DNA of 64,000 nucleotides from Schumannella soli. Its GTDB lineage: Bacteria; Actinomycetota; Actinomycetes; Actinomycetales; Microbacteriaceae. Below, piece by piece: positions 28,215-37,576 of this stretch (position 1 is the first letter of the stretch; each line of letters opens with the position of its first letter). The stretch lies in assembly GCF_006517435.1 (NCBI RefSeq), contig NZ_VHQG01000002.1:1196799-1260798 (forward strand), in the 5' to 3' direction. The position numbers and the translations under genes were made by a program. Under the pieces are notes generated by a model, which was not told where the DNA came from, did not search any database, and saw only the letters and a program-made list of their open reading frames with translations.

Positions 28215-28691
28215 TCACTCCCCGAGCGGCTTGTGCATCCGGTAGTTCACGAGCTCGACACCGTGCCGCACCGGGCGCTGCTCGGTGATCACTTCGAAGC
28301 CGCGCGCCGCGAAGAACGGTCGCGCCGTCACGCTGACGCTGCTGCTGAGCTCCGCAGCTCCCCGGGCGCGCGCCCGGTCGGCCACCTCGGCGAGCAGCGC
28401 CGAGGCCACGCCGCGGCCGCCGTGGTCGGGATGCACGAACAGCATGTCGATGTACCCGCTGTCGTCGACGTCGGTGAAGCCCACGACGCTGCCGCCGACG
28501 ATGGCGACGATCGTGTCGGAGCGGCGCCGCGCGGCATCCCAGTCGATGACGGAGCGCTGCTCGGGCGCCGCCCACGCGGCGATCTGCTCCGGCGTGTAGT
28601 CGGCGGATGCCGTGCACGTGATCGCGGCCAGGAAGACCGCGAGCGTCATCTCGGCATCGGCCGGACCGTAGGGCCGCAGCAGCACGGTCAC
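28215..28691 (-). CDS. GNAT-family N-acetyltransferase
   Basis: A 158-aa GNAT acetyltransferase. Seen: N-terminal LLRPYGPADAEMTLAVFLAAI, the beta4 strand GYIDMLFVHPDHGGRGVASALLAEV with a clean acetyl-CoA loop (DHGGRGVA), and the C-terminal FFAARGFEVITEQRPVRHGVELVNYRM. This is the pattern of the YafP/ElaA-like group. The substrate is unknown. GTG 28691 is the likely start; GTG 28685 is also possible. It lies 37 bp downstream of the dnaE start region's opposite end and converges on the DUF4440-like gene with a 12-bp gap, with no terminator seen. Confidence 0.85.
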   Translation of the reverse strand: MTVLLRPYGPADAEMTLAVFLAAITCTASADYTPEQIAAWAAPEQRSVIDWDAARRRSDTIVAIVGGSVVGFTDVDDSGYIDMLFVHPDHGGRGVASALLAEVADRARARGAAELSSSVSVTARPFFAARGFEVITEQRPVRHGVELVNYRMHKPLGE

Positions 28692-28728
28692 GGGTGCATC
28701 GACATCGATCGGAGCAGACAGCGGAGCC

Positions 28729-31700
28729 TCACACCACGCAGTTCGGCCCGAGCAGGCTCTTCAGCTCGCCGTAGAGGTCAGCCGTCACCGACACCGGGAA
28801 CGGCACCTCGAACATCCGCGCCAGATCGCCGCGCACGAGCCGCAGCCGCACCTCGTTGTCGCCGGCGTGCCGGATCAGCACATCGTTGAGCCGCGTGACC
28901 ACCTCGGTCGTCGCGCGGTGCTCCTGCATCGAGATCACGAGCGGGCCCGAGCCGAGCGACGCACCGAGATCGGGCGTGAACATGCTCTGCGCGTGCAGGC
29001 TCTTGCCGTCGTCGCGCATGCTCACGCGGCCGCGGATCACGACGACCGAGTCGCTCGTCAGAGCCGGGGAGAACTCCTGGTACGTCTTGCCCAGGAACAT
29101 GATGCTGATCTCGCCGCCGAAGTCCTCGAGCTCGACGATGCCATAGGGGTTGCCCGAGTTGCGCGCGATGCGGTGCTGCACGCCCGTGAGCAGACCCGCG
29201 ACGGTGACGATCTCGCCGTCGCCGATCGTCTCGCTCGCGAGCAGGTCGGCGATGCCCATCTGCGCGTGCTTGGCGAGCAGGATCTCGAGGCCGGCCAGCG
29301 GGTGGTCGCTGACGTAGAGGCCGAGCATGTCGCGCTCGAAGGCGAGCTTGTCGCGCTTCGACCACTCCGGGCGCTCGGGCACGTGGTCGACCGCGTCCGG
29401 CTCATCCCACAGGCTGTCGAAATCGAAGCCGACCTGACCGTTCGCCTCGTTGCGCTTCACCGCGACCGAGGCCTCGACGGCCTCCTCGTGGATCTCGACG
29501 AGCGAGCGCCGGGTCGCGCCGAGCGAGTCGAAGGCGCCCGCCTTGATGAGCGACTCGACCGTGCGCTTGTTCGTCGCCTGCAGCGGCACCTTGCGCAGGT
29601 AGTCGTGGAACGACGTGAACCGCCCCTTCTCCTCGCGCGCCTGCCGGACGTGCTCGACGACGTTCGAGCCCACGTTGCGCACCGCGCCGAGACCGAAGCG
29701 GATGTCCTCGCCCACCGCCGAGAAGAAGTTGATCGACTCGTTCACGTCGGGCGCGAGCACCGTGATGCCCATGCGGCGGCACTCGTTGAGGTAGAGCGCG
29801 AGCTTGTCGCGCGCATCGCCGACACTCGTCAGCAGCGCGGCCATGTACTCGGCCGGATAGTGCGCCTTGAGGTACGCGGTCCAGTAGCTGAGCACGCCGT
29901 AGGCGGCCGAGTGGGCCTTGTTGAAGGCGTAGTCGGAGAACGGGAGCAGGATCTCCCAGAGCGTCGCGACCGCGGCATCCGAGAAGCCGTTGTCGTTCAT
30001 GCCCTTGCGGAAGCCCTCGTACTGCTTGTCGAGCTCGGACTTCTTCTTCTTGCCCATGGCGCGGCGCAGGATGTCGGCCTGACCGAGCGAGAACCCGGCG
30101 ACCTTCTGCGCGATCGCCATGACCTGCTCCTGGTAGATGATCAGGCCGTAGCTGGTCTCCAGGGTCTCGCGCAGCGGCTCCGCCAGCTCCGGGTGGATCG
30201 GCGTGATCGCCTGCTGGCCGTTCTTGCGCAGGGCGTAGTTGATGTGCGAGTTCGCGCCCATGGGGCCGGGGCGATAGAGCGCGATGAGGGCCGAGATGTC
30301 TTCGAAGTTGTCGGGCTTCATCATGCGCATGAGCGAGCGCATGGGGCCGCCGTCGAGCTGGAACACGCCCAGCGAGTCGCCGCGCGCCAGCAGGTCGTAG
30401 GCGTCGCGGTCGTCGAAGTCGAGGTCCTCGAGCACCGGGCGGAATCCGCGGTTCGACTCGATGTTGTCGAGGGCGTCGTCGATGATCGTGAGGTTGCGCA
30501 GCCCCAGGAAGTCCATCTTGATCAGTCCCAGCGACTCCGCGGCGGGGTAGTCGAACTGGGTGACGATCTGGCCGTCCTGCTCCCGCTTCATGATCGGGAT
30601 GATGTCGATGAGCGGGTCGGACGACATGATCACGCCGGCCGCGTGCACGCCCCACTGGCGCTTCAGCCCCTCGAGGCCGAGGGCCGTCTCGAAGACCTTC
30701 TTTGCATCCGGGTCGCTGTCGATGACGGCGCGGAAGTCGGCCGCCTCCTTGTAGCGCTCGTGCTTGGGGTCGATGATGCCGGCGAGCGGGATGTCCTTCG
30801 CCATGATCGGCGCCGGCATCGCCTTCGTGAGCTTCTCGCCCATGCCGAAGGGGAAGCCGAGCACGCGGCTGGAGTCCTTGAGCGCCTGCTTGCTCTTGAT
30901 CGTGCCGTAGGTGACGATCTGCGCGACGCGCTCCGAGCCGTACTTCTCGGTGACGTACTTGATGACCTCACCGCGCCGACGCTCGTCGAAGTCCACATCG
31001 AAGTCGGGCATCGAGACGCGGTCGGGGTTGAGGAAGCGCTCGAAGATCAGGCCGTGCCGAAGCGGGTCGAGGTCGGTGATCTTCATCGCGTAGGCGGCCA
31101 TCGAGCCGGCGCCCGAGCCACGGCCCGGTCCGACGCGGATGCCGTTGTCCTTCGACCAGTTGATGAAGTCGGCGACGACGAGGAAGTAGCCGGGGAAGCC
31201 CATCTGGGTGATGACGCCGACCTCGTAGTCGGCCTGCTTGCGCACCTCGTCGGGGATGCCGCCCGGGTAGCGGTAGTCGAGGCCCTTCTCGACCTCCTTG
31301 ACGAACCAGCTCTCCTCGCTCTCCCCCTCAGGCACGGGGTAGCGCGGCATGTAGTTCGCGGAGGTGTTGAACTCGACCTTGCAGCGCTCGGCGATCGCGA
31401 GCGTGTTGTCGCACGCCTCCGGCAGATCGCGGAAGAGCTGGCGCATCTGCTGCGGCGTCTTGAGGTAGAACTCGTCGGCGTCGAACTTGAAGCGGTTCGG
31501 GTCGTCGAGGGTCGACCCCGACTGCACGCAGAGCAGGGCCGCGTGCGAGGTCGCGTCGTGCGCGTGCGTGTAGTGCAGGTCGTTGGTGGCGACCATGGGG
31601 ATGCCGAGATCCTTGGCGAGACGGATCAGGTCGTTCATGATCCGCTTCTCGATGCCGAGGCCGTGATCCATGATCTCGGCGAAGAAGTTCTCCTTGCCGA

Positions 31701-32241
31701 AGATGTCGCGGAACTCGGCGGCAGCCTTCACGGCCTCGTCGTACTGGCCGAGCCGCAGACGGGTCTGCACCTCGCCCGACGGGCATCCCGTCGTGGCGAT
31801 GATGCCCTCGTGGTAGGTCTCGAGCAGCTCGCGGTCCATGCGCGGCTTGAAGTAGTAGCCCTCGAGCGACGCCTTCGACGACAGGCGGAAGAGGTTGTGC
31901 ATGCCGGTCGTGTTCTCGGCCAGCAGCGTCATGTGCGTGTAGGCGCCCGAGCCCGAGACGTCATCCCCGCCGCCGTCGCCCCAGCGCACCCGGGTCTTGT
32001 CGCTGCGGTGCGTGCGCGGGGTGAGGTAGGCCTCGGTGCCGATGATCGGGTTCACGCCCGCGGCGGTCGCCTGCTTCCAGAAGTCGAAGGCGCCGAAGGT
32101 GTTGCCGTGGTCGGTGACCGCGACCGCCGGCATCCCCTGCTCGGCGACCGCGCTCACCAGGTCGCCGATGCGCGCCGCGCCGTCGAGCATCGAGTACTCG
32201 CTGTGCACGTGCAGGTGGACGAAGGAATCGCTCGAGGCCAC
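28729..32241 (-). CDS. dnaE: DNA polymerase III alpha subunit DnaE
   Basis: DnaE is the replicative polymerase. At 1170 aa it is the essential DnaE1 type rather than the mutasome DnaE2. Seen: PHP domain with metal motif HLHVHSEYSMLDG (residues ~8-20), the catalytic Asp cluster PDFDVDFDE (~411-419), palm and fingers motifs GRGSGAGSM and ALYRPGPMG, the helix-hairpin-helix after KRTVESLIKAGAFDSLG, and the C-terminal OB domain (VTVAGLLTG, VVIRGRVSM). The PHP metal residues look intact, so proofreading by the PHP domain, as in mycobacterial DnaE1, is plausible. The GTG start at 32241 has a modest GGAAG ribosome-binding site. Confidence 0.97.
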   Translation of the reverse strand: MASSDSFVHLHVHSEYSMLDGAARIGDLVSAVAEQGMPAVAVTDHGNTFGAFDFWKQATAAGVNPIIGTEAYLTPRTHRSDKTRVRWGDGGGDDVSGSGAYTHMTLLAENTTGMHNLFRLSSKASLEGYYFKPRMDRELLETYHEGIIATTGCPSGEVQTRLRLGQYDEAVKAAAEFRDIFGKENFFAEIMDHGLGIEKRIMNDLIRLAKDLGIPMVATNDLHYTHAHDATSHAALLCVQSGSTLDDPNRFKFDADEFYLKTPQQMRQLFRDLPEACDNTLAIAERCKVEFNTSANYMPRYPVPEGESEESWFVKEVEKGLDYRYPGGIPDEVRKQADYEVGVITQMGFPGYFLVVADFINWSKDNGIRVGPGRGSGAGSMAAYAMKITDLDPLRHGLIFERFLNPDRVSMPDFDVDFDERRRGEVIKYVTEKYGSERVAQIVTYGTIKSKQALKDSSRVLGFPFGMGEKLTKAMPAPIMAKDIPLAGIIDPKHERYKEAADFRAVIDSDPDAKKVFETALGLEGLKRQWGVHAAGVIMSSDPLIDIIPIMKREQDGQIVTQFDYPAAESLGLIKMDFLGLRNLTIIDDALDNIESNRGFRPVLEDLDFDDRDAYDLLARGDSLGVFQLDGGPMRSLMRMMKPDNFEDISALIALYRPGPMGANSHINYALRKNGQQAITPIHPELAEPLRETLETSYGLIIYQEQVMAIAQKVAGFSLGQADILRRAMGKKKKSELDKQYEGFRKGMNDNGFSDAAVATLWEILLPFSDYAFNKAHSAAYGVLSYWTAYLKAHYPAEYMAALLTSVGDARDKLALYLNECRRMGITVLAPDVNESINFFSAVGEDIRFGLGAVRNVGSNVVEHVRQAREEKGRFTSFHDYLRKVPLQATNKRTVESLIKAGAFDSLGATRRSLVEIHEEAVEASVAVKRNEANGQVGFDFDSLWDEPDAVDHVPERPEWSKRDKLAFERDMLGLYVSDHPLAGLEILLAKHAQMGIADLLASETIGDGEIVTVAGLLTGVQHRIARNSGNPYGIVELEDFGGEISIMFLGKTYQEFSPALTSDSVVVIRGRVSMRDDGKSLHAQSMFTPDLGASLGSGPLVISMQEHRATTEVVTRLNDVLIRHAGDNEVRLRLVRGDLARMFEVPFPVSVTADLYGELKSLLGPNCVV

Positions 32242-32327
32242 GGGCTCGCTTCCGTCAGAGATGGTGGTGAGACGAGGGCCCGTCGCATCGTCGGCGGGCT
32301 CTGCGTAGTCAGAGGATAGGCGCGACC

Positions 32328-33251
32328 TCAGTCAGCGCGCAGGGTCTCGAGCGCGTGTTCCAGATCGGCCGGATAGGCGCTCTCGAAGAGCACGTACTCG
32401 CCGGTCGCGGGGTGCACGAACCCGAGCTTCATGGCGTGCAGCCACTGCCGCTCGAGCCCGAGTCGCGCCGAGAGCGTCGGGTCGGCGCCGTAGAGCGTGT
32501 CGCCGACGCAGGGGTGCCGCTGGGCGGCCATGTGCACGCGGATCTGGTGCGTGCGCCCGGTCTCGAGATGGATCTCGAGCAGGGTCGCCCGGCGCATCGC
32601 CTCGAGGGTCTCGTAGTGCGTGACGCTCGGCTTGCCCTCGGCCGTGACCGCGAACTTCCACGAGGAGCCGGGATGACGCCCGATCGGCGCGTCGATCGTG
32701 CCGGTGAAGGGGTCGGGATGGCCCTGCACGACCGCGTGGTAGATCTTGTCGACCGTGCGGTCGTGGAAGGCGCGCTTCAGGCCCGAGTAGGCGTGCTCGC
32801 TCTTCGCCACGACCATGAGCCCGCTCGTGCCCACATCGAGCCGGTGCACGATGCCGGCGCGCTCGGCGGCGCCGGAGGTCGCGATGCGGAAGCCCGCGCC
32901 GGCCAGGGCGCCGAGCACGGTCGGGCCGTCCCAGCCGCTCGCCGGGTGCGCGGCGACGCCGACGGGCTTGTCGATCACGACCAGGTCGTCGTCGTCGTAG
33001 ACGATCTCGAATCCGGGCACGAGCTGGGGCACGATCGTCGGACCCGACTTCGGCGTCCAGCTCACCTCGAGCCAGCCGTCGGCGTGCAGGCGGTCGCTCT
33101 TGCCGAGCTCGCGGCCGTCGAGGGTCGCCCCGCCGGCCTCGAGCACCTCGACGGCGAAGCTGCGCGAGAAGCCGAGCAGACGGGCGAGGGCGGCGTCGGC
33201 GCGCTCCCCCGCCAGGCCGTCGGGCACGGGCAGGCTGCGGCTCTCGGTCAC
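32328..33251 (-). CDS. rluD: RluA/RluD-family pseudouridine synthase
   Basis: A 307-aa pseudouridine synthase with an N-terminal S4 domain ([34 protein letters not shown]) followed by the RluA catalytic domain with the active-site Asp in [11 protein letters not shown], plus the KIYHAVVQG and [12 protein letters not shown] motifs. By the S4 domain and context (lspA-rluD), it most likely modifies 23S rRNA helix 69 as RluD does; that target is inferred. The GTG start overlaps the lspA stop by 4 bp, so it is co-translated with the signal peptidase, the arrangement found across actinobacteria. Confidence 0.93.
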   Translation of the reverse strand: MTESRSLPVPDGLAGERADAALARLLGFSRSFAVEVLEAGGATLDGRELGKSDRLHADGWLEVSWTPKSGPTIVPQLVPGFEIVYDDDDLVVIDKPVGVAAHPASGWDGPTVLGALAGAGFRIATSGAAERAGIVHRLDVGTSGLMVVAKSEHAYSGLKRAFHDRTVDKIYHAVVQGHPDPFTGTIDAPIGRHPGSSWKFAVTAEGKPSVTHYETLEAMRRATLLEIHLETGRTHQIRVHMAAQRHPCVGDTLYGADPTLSARLGLERQWLHAMKLGFVHPATGEYVLFESAYPADLEHALETLRAD

Positions 33252-33856
33252 GGGCGGGTCGCTCCGTCGTCGGGGGCGGTGTCGGGAGCGGTGGCCGTCG
33301 TCGCGTCGACGCTCGACTCCGTCACGCGGCGCGAGCCGTCGAGCCCGACCCCGCGCAGCACGAGCAGCACGAACAGCGCCATGCCGACCGTGATGCCGAC
33401 GTCGGCGATGTTGAAGATCGCCGGGAAGCCCCAGACCTGGATGAAGTCGACCACGTGCCCGCGCGCGAAGCCCGGCTCACGGAACAGCCGATCGGTCAGG
33501 TTGCCGAGCGCGCCTGCGAGCACGAGCCCGAAGACCACGGCCCAGAGCAGCGAGCGGATGCGGCGTGCATACCAGACGACGAAGCCGACGACGGCGACCG
33601 CGGCGATCGAGAAGATCCACGTCATCCCGGTCGCGAGCGAGAAGGCGGCACCGGGGTTGCGCACGAAGTGCAGCTGGAGGAGGTCGCCCAGGAGCTGCTG
33701 CGTCGAACCCTCGACCAGGTTCTGGACGATGAGCGCCTTGGTCAGCTGGTCAAGGCCGTAGACGATCCCGGCGACGACGACGATGAGCGCGATCGCCGCG
33801 ACGCCGCGCCCGCGAACGGGACGCGGCGTCGCGAGATCGTCACTCTCCGCGGGCAA
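33248..33856 (-). CDS. lspA: Lipoprotein signal peptidase LspA
   Basis: LspA cleaves prolipoproteins at the lipobox Cys. The 202-aa membrane protein has four hydrophobic helices and the catalytic Asp residues in [11 protein letters not shown] and [21 protein letters not shown], plus the conserved [11 protein letters not shown]. The C-terminal ~35 residues are a Ser/Thr/Asp-rich tail. The only in-frame start that keeps the first helix whole is TTG 33856, which overlaps the end of divIVA by 17 bp; start choice is therefore less certain than identity. It would process CtaC and the 3073 lipoprotein. Confidence 0.93.
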   Translation of the reverse strand: MPAESDDLATPRPVRGRGVAAIALIVVVAGIVYGLDQLTKALIVQNLVEGSTQQLLGDLLQLHFVRNPGAAFSLATGMTWIFSIAAVAVVGFVVWYARRIRSLLWAVVFGLVLAGALGNLTDRLFREPGFARGHVVDFIQVWGFPAIFNIADVGITVGMALFVLLVLRGVGLDGSRRVTESSVDATTATAPDTAPDDGATRP

Positions 33857-34691
33857 AGCCGCTGCGCTCGGCGCTCTCGGTCACCGGGGCGGCGACGAAC
33901 GAGGGCACGGCGGCCGGCGTGCTGGCGCCGACGGTGTCGCTCGACTCGGGAGCGAGCGAGCTGGAGCTCTCGAGCTCGCTCAGCTGGCCCTGGATGTAGC
34001 TCTTGAGCTGGGCGCGGTACTCCGACTCGAAGCTGCGCAGCTGCTCGATCTCGCTCTGGATGCCGGCGCGCTCGGTCTCGAGCTCGGCCTTCTGCGTCTC
34101 GAGCTGGCCGAGGGTGGTGCGCTTCTTCTCGTCGGCGTCGGCGATGGTCTGGCGCTTGGTCTCCTCGCCCTCGGCGACGAGCTGACGCTGCTGCTCCTGC
34201 GCGTCGGAGACGACGCGGGCGGCCGTGGCATGGCCCTCGGCGATGAGGGCGTCGCGCTTCTCGACGCCCTCGCGCACGTGGTCGTCGTGCAGGCGGCGGG
34301 CGAGCTGCAGCAGGTTGTTCGTCGACGTGGTGTCGGAGACGTGGTCGGGCTCGGGCACGGCGACCGGCGTCGGTGCGAAGGTCGTGGCCTCGGCGGCGGC
34401 CGGTGCCGCGGCGACGGGCTCCGGCGTCGGCTCGGGCTCGGCGGCCGCGACCGGCTCCGGCTCGGGGGCGGCGGCGGCCGGGGCGGCGCTGCCGCCGCTG
34501 CGCTGCAGCTCGTTGATGCGGGCCTCGCCGGCCACGAGGCGCTGGCGCAGCTCCTCGTTCTCCTGGTTCAGCCGACGCAGCTCGACGACGACCTCGTCGA
34601 GGAAGTCATCGACCTCGTCCTGGTCGTAGCCCTCGCGGAACTTGGTCGGGTTGAATCGCTTGTTGACCACGTCTTCCGGTGACAGCGCCAT
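33840..34691 (-). CDS. divIVA: Polar growth / division protein DivIVA (Wag31)
   Basis: DivIVA marks curved membrane at cell poles and septa and organises actinobacterial tip growth. The 283-aa protein has the conserved N-terminal membrane-binding region (MALSPEDVVNKRFNPTKFREGYDQDEVDDFLDEVV, here cited by residues 1-35), a first coiled coil to ~residue 62, a Pro/Ala/Glu-rich spacer (~65-115), and a second long coiled coil (~120-235) ending in a Ser-rich tail. ATG 34691 has a GAGG ribosome-binding site. It has its own promoter downstream of the sepF terminator. In mycobacteria the equivalent is phosphorylated by PknA/B near the spacer. Confidence 0.95.
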   Translation of the reverse strand: MALSPEDVVNKRFNPTKFREGYDQDEVDDFLDEVVVELRRLNQENEELRQRLVAGEARINELQRSGGSAAPAAAAPEPEPVAAAEPEPTPEPVAAAPAAAEATTFAPTPVAVPEPDHVSDTTSTNNLLQLARRLHDDHVREGVEKRDALIAEGHATAARVVSDAQEQQRQLVAEGEETKRQTIADADEKKRTTLGQLETQKAELETERAGIQSEIEQLRSFESEYRAQLKSYIQGQLSELESSSSLAPESSDTVGASTPAAVPSFVAAPVTESAERSGFARGE

Positions 34692-34775
34692 GGCGATACC
34701 TCACACTCTCTCAAGGCCTGCGGAACGGCGCGATCTGAGCCAGGCATGCCGGTCGGGTATCGCGCGCTGACGACA

Positions 34776-34781
34776 ACCCTA
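34776..34781 (-). promoter_or_regulatory. Candidate -10 element of divIVA
   Basis: TAGGGT on the minus strand lies about 85 nt upstream of divIVA. It is the best TAnnnT match between the sepF terminator and the gene. Confidence 0.4.
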
Positions 34782-34896
34782 CCGCGCGCGATCGTGACGA
34801 CGACCTCCGTGCCGGGCCTGTCGTCCCGCAGCCCGGAGCGGAGCCCATCGCACGCCGGCCGCCGCGGGCGAGCGCGCGGCACGCCCGGACACGACG

Positions 34897-34928
34897 ATGC
34901 CCTCGCATCCGGGGGGATGCGAGGGCAT
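34897..34928 (-). terminator. Terminator of the ftsZ-yggS-sepF unit
   Basis: A perfect 14-bp stem (ATGCCCTCGCATCC and complement) with a GGGG loop lies 39 bp after the sepF stop. There is no U-tract. It splits sepF from divIVA transcription. Confidence 0.85.
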
Positions 34929-34966
34929 GCGCGCCTCGCGGCGCCGGGGGTCTCGGGAGCCGAGGC

Positions 34967-35425
34967 TCAGTGTGCGAAGAAGCCGGCCTCGACGTCGGAC
35001 TCCGACTCGCTCTGCTCGCCGCTCACCGCGACGTGCTGCGGCGAGAGCAAGAAGACCTTGCTGGTGACGCGCTCGATCGTGCCCTGCAGGCCCTGCGAGA
35101 GGCCGCTGGCGAAGTCGATGAGTCGGCGGGCGTCGCCGTCGCTCATCTGGCTGAGGTTGATGATCACCGGGATGCCCTCGCGGAAGCTCTCGGCGATGAC
35201 GCGGGCGTCCTTGTACTGGCGGGGGTGAACCGTGAGGATCTCGTTCATGTCGCTCGGCGCTGCCGCACGCGCGGGGGTCGGGCGACGCAGCGGCGTCACG
35301 GGGGCACGGGTCGGCGCGGCAGCGGCGGGGGCCGGCGCGACAGGCTGCTGGGGGGCCTCAGGCTCGTCGTACTCCTCGTCGGCCAGACCGAGATAGACCA
35401 TGGTCTTGCGCAGCGGGTTCGCCAT
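34967..35425 (-). CDS. sepF: Cell division protein SepF
   Basis: SepF anchors FtsZ to the membrane in Gram-positives that lack FtsA. The 152-aa protein has an N-terminal amphipathic helix [18 protein letters not shown], an acidic/Pro/Ala linker (~18-58), and the SepF core ([38 protein letters not shown]) with the dimerising beta sheet. No ftsA is present in the cluster, as expected. ATG 35425 has a GGAGG ribosome-binding site. A TAATCT -10 overlaps the stop codon of yggS upstream, so sepF has a promoter of its own besides read-through from ftsZ-yggS. Confidence 0.95.
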   Translation of the reverse strand: MANPLRKTMVYLGLADEEYDEPEAPQQPVAPAPAAAAPTRAPVTPLRRPTPARAAAPSDMNEILTVHPRQYKDARVIAESFREGIPVIINLSQMSDGDARRLIDFASGLSQGLQGTIERVTSKVFLLSPQHVAVSGEQSESESDVEAGFFAH

Positions 35426-35454
35426 TTCGTCCTCCGGGATCGTGGTTCTCGTCG

Positions 35455-35460
35455 AGATTA
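35455..35460 (-). promoter_or_regulatory. -10 element of sepF embedded in the yggS stop codon
   Basis: The minus strand reads TAATCT, whose first three bases are the yggS TAA stop. It predicts a ~23-nt leader with the GGAGG site. Confidence 0.5.
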
Positions 35461-36165
35461 ACCGCGGGGAGGGCGATTCCCCGTGATTGCCGTGCCGATG
35501 CGAAGGTGTGTCGCGCCTTCGAGCACGGCGTCGGCGTAGTCGCCCGACATGCCGGCGGAGATGGCCGTCGCGCCCGGGGCGAGCTCGCGCAGCGCGGTCG
35601 AGACCTCGCGCAGGCGCGCGAAGGCGGGACGCGGCTCGGCGCCGAGCGGGGCGACCGCCATGACGCCGACCAGGTTCAGCCCGGCCGTGGCGAGGATGCG
35701 CTCGGCCAGGCGCGGCACCCGGCTCGGCGCCGCTCCTCCGCGTCCGGCCTCCCCCGCCTCCGCGGCGGCGTCGGCGTCGGGATCGAGGTCGACCTGCAGG
35801 AAGACATCGACCGGTGGGGCGCCGTCGGCCGCGCGGCCGAGCGCATCCACCACCGAGTCGCGGTCGAGCGAGTGGATGACGCGCGCGTACTCGCGCACCT
35901 GCCGGGCCTTCTTGCTCTGCAGCTGGCCGATGAAGTGCCAGCGCAGGTCGAGGGCGGCTAGCTCGGCGGCTTTGGGCCCGGCCTCCTGATGCCGGCTCTC
36001 GCCGACATCGCGAACGCCCAGATCGGCGAGCTCGCGCACGAGCGACGCCGCATGGAACTTCGTCACGACGATGCGCGTGAGCTCGCCGGGGTCGCGCCCG
36101 GCCGCGCGCGCCGCCTCGGCGATGCGGGCGTCGGTCGCGGCCAGGCGGTCGGCGAGCTCGCTCAC
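35458..36165 (-). CDS. yggS: PLP-binding protein YggS (PLPBP family)
   Basis: YggS/PLPBP binds PLP and maintains vitamin B6 and amino-acid balance; it has no known catalytic activity. The 235-aa protein has a TIM-barrel pattern with the PLP lysine in [38 protein letters not shown], and the C-terminal phosphate-binding [28 protein letters not shown] ~20-residue Ala/Gly/Glu insertion ([19 protein letters not shown]) is present mid-protein. It starts 3 bp after the ftsZ stop with GTG, giving the usual ftsZ-yggS-sepF order. The pgeF/yfiH gene that many actinobacteria carry between ftsZ and yggS is absent. Confidence 0.94.
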   Translation of the reverse strand: MSELADRLAATDARIAEAARAAGRDPGELTRIVVTKFHAASLVRELADLGVRDVGESRHQEAGPKAAELAALDLRWHFIGQLQSKKARQVREYARVIHSLDRDSVVDALGRAADGAPPVDVFLQVDLDPDADAAAEAGEAGRGGAAPSRVPRLAERILATAGLNLVGVMAVAPLGAEPRPAFARLREVSTALRELAPGATAISAGMSGDYADAVLEGATHLRIGTAITGNRPPRG

Positions 36166-36168
36166 GGC

Positions 36169-37350
36169 TTACTTGAGGAAGTCGGGGACGTCGATCTCGT
36201 CGTCGTCATCGAAGTCGCGGTCGGCGGCGGGCGCCACAGCCGGCTGCTCGCTCTCGCGCGCGGCCCAGTTGCTGCCGCCGGCCGACTCCGGCGACGGAGC
36301 GGGTGCGGCGGCGAGGCGCTCCGCAGTGCTGGCCGCGGCCGGCGGGGTCGCCCCGGGCAGCGCCGCGGCGGCCTCGTCGCGGTCGAAGGCACGCGGCGAG
36401 GGTTCGCCGCCGTCGAAGCCCGCGGCGATGACGGTGACGCGCACCTCGTCGCCGAGGGTGTCGTCGATGACGGCGCCGAAGATGATGTTCGCCTCGGGGT
36501 GCACGGCCTCCTGCACGAGGCGGGCCGCGTCGTTGATCTCGAAGATGCCGAGGTTCGATCCGCCCTGGATCGAGAGCAGCACGCCGTGCGCGCCGTCGAT
36601 CGAGGCTTCGAGCAGCGGACTGGCGACGGCGAGCTCGGCGGCCTTGATCGCGCGGTCGGCGCCGCGGCTCGCGCCGATGCCCATGAGGGCGGAGCCGGCC
36701 CCCTGCATGACGCTCTTGACGTCGGCGAAGTCGAGGTTGATGAGACCCGGGGTGGTGATGAGATCCGTGATGCCCTGCACACCGGCGAGCAGCACCTGGT
36801 CGGCGGTGCTGAAGGCCTCGAGCATCGAGATGCCGCGGTCGCTGATCTCGAGCAGACGGTCGTTGGGCACGACGATGAGGGTGTCGACCTCGTCCTTGAG
36901 CGTCGCGACGCCCTGCTCCGCCTGGGCCTGGCGGCGCTTGCCCTCGAAGCCGAAGGGCTTCGTGACGACGCCGATGGTGAGCGCGCCGATCGACTTGGCG
37001 ATGCGGGCCACGACGGGCGCGCCGCCCGTTCCGGTGCCGCCGCCCTCTCCCGCGGTCACGAAGACCATGTCGGCACCGGCCAGCGCCTCCTCGATTTCCT
37101 CGGCGTGGTCCTCCGCCGCGCGGCGGCCGACCTCGGGGTCGGCTCCGGCGCCGAGTCCGCGGGTCAGCTCGCGGCCGACGTCGAGCTTGACGTCGGCGTC
37201 GCTCATGAGCAGCGCCTGGGCGTCGGTGTTGATCGCGATGAACTCGACTCCGCGGAGTCCGAGCTCGATCATGCGGTTGACGGCGTTGACGCCGCCTCCG
37301 CCGATGCCGACGACCTTGATCACGGCGAGGTAGTTCTGGTTTGACGTCAC
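36169..37350 (-). CDS. ftsZ: Cell division GTPase FtsZ
   Basis: FtsZ is the tubulin-like GTPase that forms the division ring. The 393-aa protein has the nucleotide-binding core ([16 protein letters not shown], tubulin signature [11 protein letters not shown] at ~105-115, T7 synergy loop [11 protein letters not shown]), a Pro/Ala-rich linker (~318-385), and the C-terminal peptide [12 protein letters not shown] that binds SepF and other partners. GTG 37350 is preceded by GAAGGGG at a suitable distance. It has its own promoter and an unusual AT-rich leader rather than simple read-through from ftsQ. Confidence 0.98.
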   Translation of the reverse strand: MTSNQNYLAVIKVVGIGGGGVNAVNRMIELGLRGVEFIAINTDAQALLMSDADVKLDVGRELTRGLGAGADPEVGRRAAEDHAEEIEEALAGADMVFVTAGEGGGTGTGGAPVVARIAKSIGALTIGVVTKPFGFEGKRRQAQAEQGVATLKDEVDTLIVVPNDRLLEISDRGISMLEAFSTADQVLLAGVQGITDLITTPGLINLDFADVKSVMQGAGSALMGIGASRGADRAIKAAELAVASPLLEASIDGAHGVLLSIQGGSNLGIFEINDAARLVQEAVHPEANIIFGAVIDDTLGDEVRVTVIAAGFDGGEPSPRAFDRDEAAAALPGATPPAAASTAERLAAAPAPSPESAGGSNWAARESEQPAVAPAADRDFDDDDEIDVPDFLK

Positions 37351-37432
37351 GGCCGGCCCCTTCGAGGGAAACCTTAAACCTCAACTTGAAGCTTAAGCTT
37401 TCCTCATCTGTCGAATCTCAGTGATCACGGTA
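37351..37432 (-). promoter_or_regulatory. ftsZ promoter and AT-rich palindromic leader
   Basis: A TACCGT -10 (37427-37432, minus strand) predicts a ~70-nt leader. The leader contains the 12-bp palindrome AAGCTTAAGCTT (37389-37400) and the further AT-rich repeats CAAGTTG and GGTTTAAGGTTT, which stand out sharply from the ~70% GC surroundings. This could be a protein-binding site or an RNA structure affecting FtsZ level. Confidence 0.45.
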
Positions 37433-37576
37433 GGGCGCGATCCCGAGCACGACCTCGACCCGCGGGGCGTGTCGCGCGAAGTCATGTCGCCGAGCCCGCG
37501 CGAGGCTCTCGACAGCGAGATCCGCTCGTGTTCGAGCACGGCTGACGGCGTCGCTCAGCGAGGTCGAGCTGGTCGC

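Noticed and set aside
28867-32319. A 1150-codon open frame on the plus strand opposite dnaE, and similar long frames opposite other genes (for example 4317-6638, 8793-11381, 38407-41982)
   Set aside because: These are antisense shadows produced by high GC3. Their translations are Arg/Ala/Gly/Asp-biased, have no domains and mirror conserved enzymes on the other strand.
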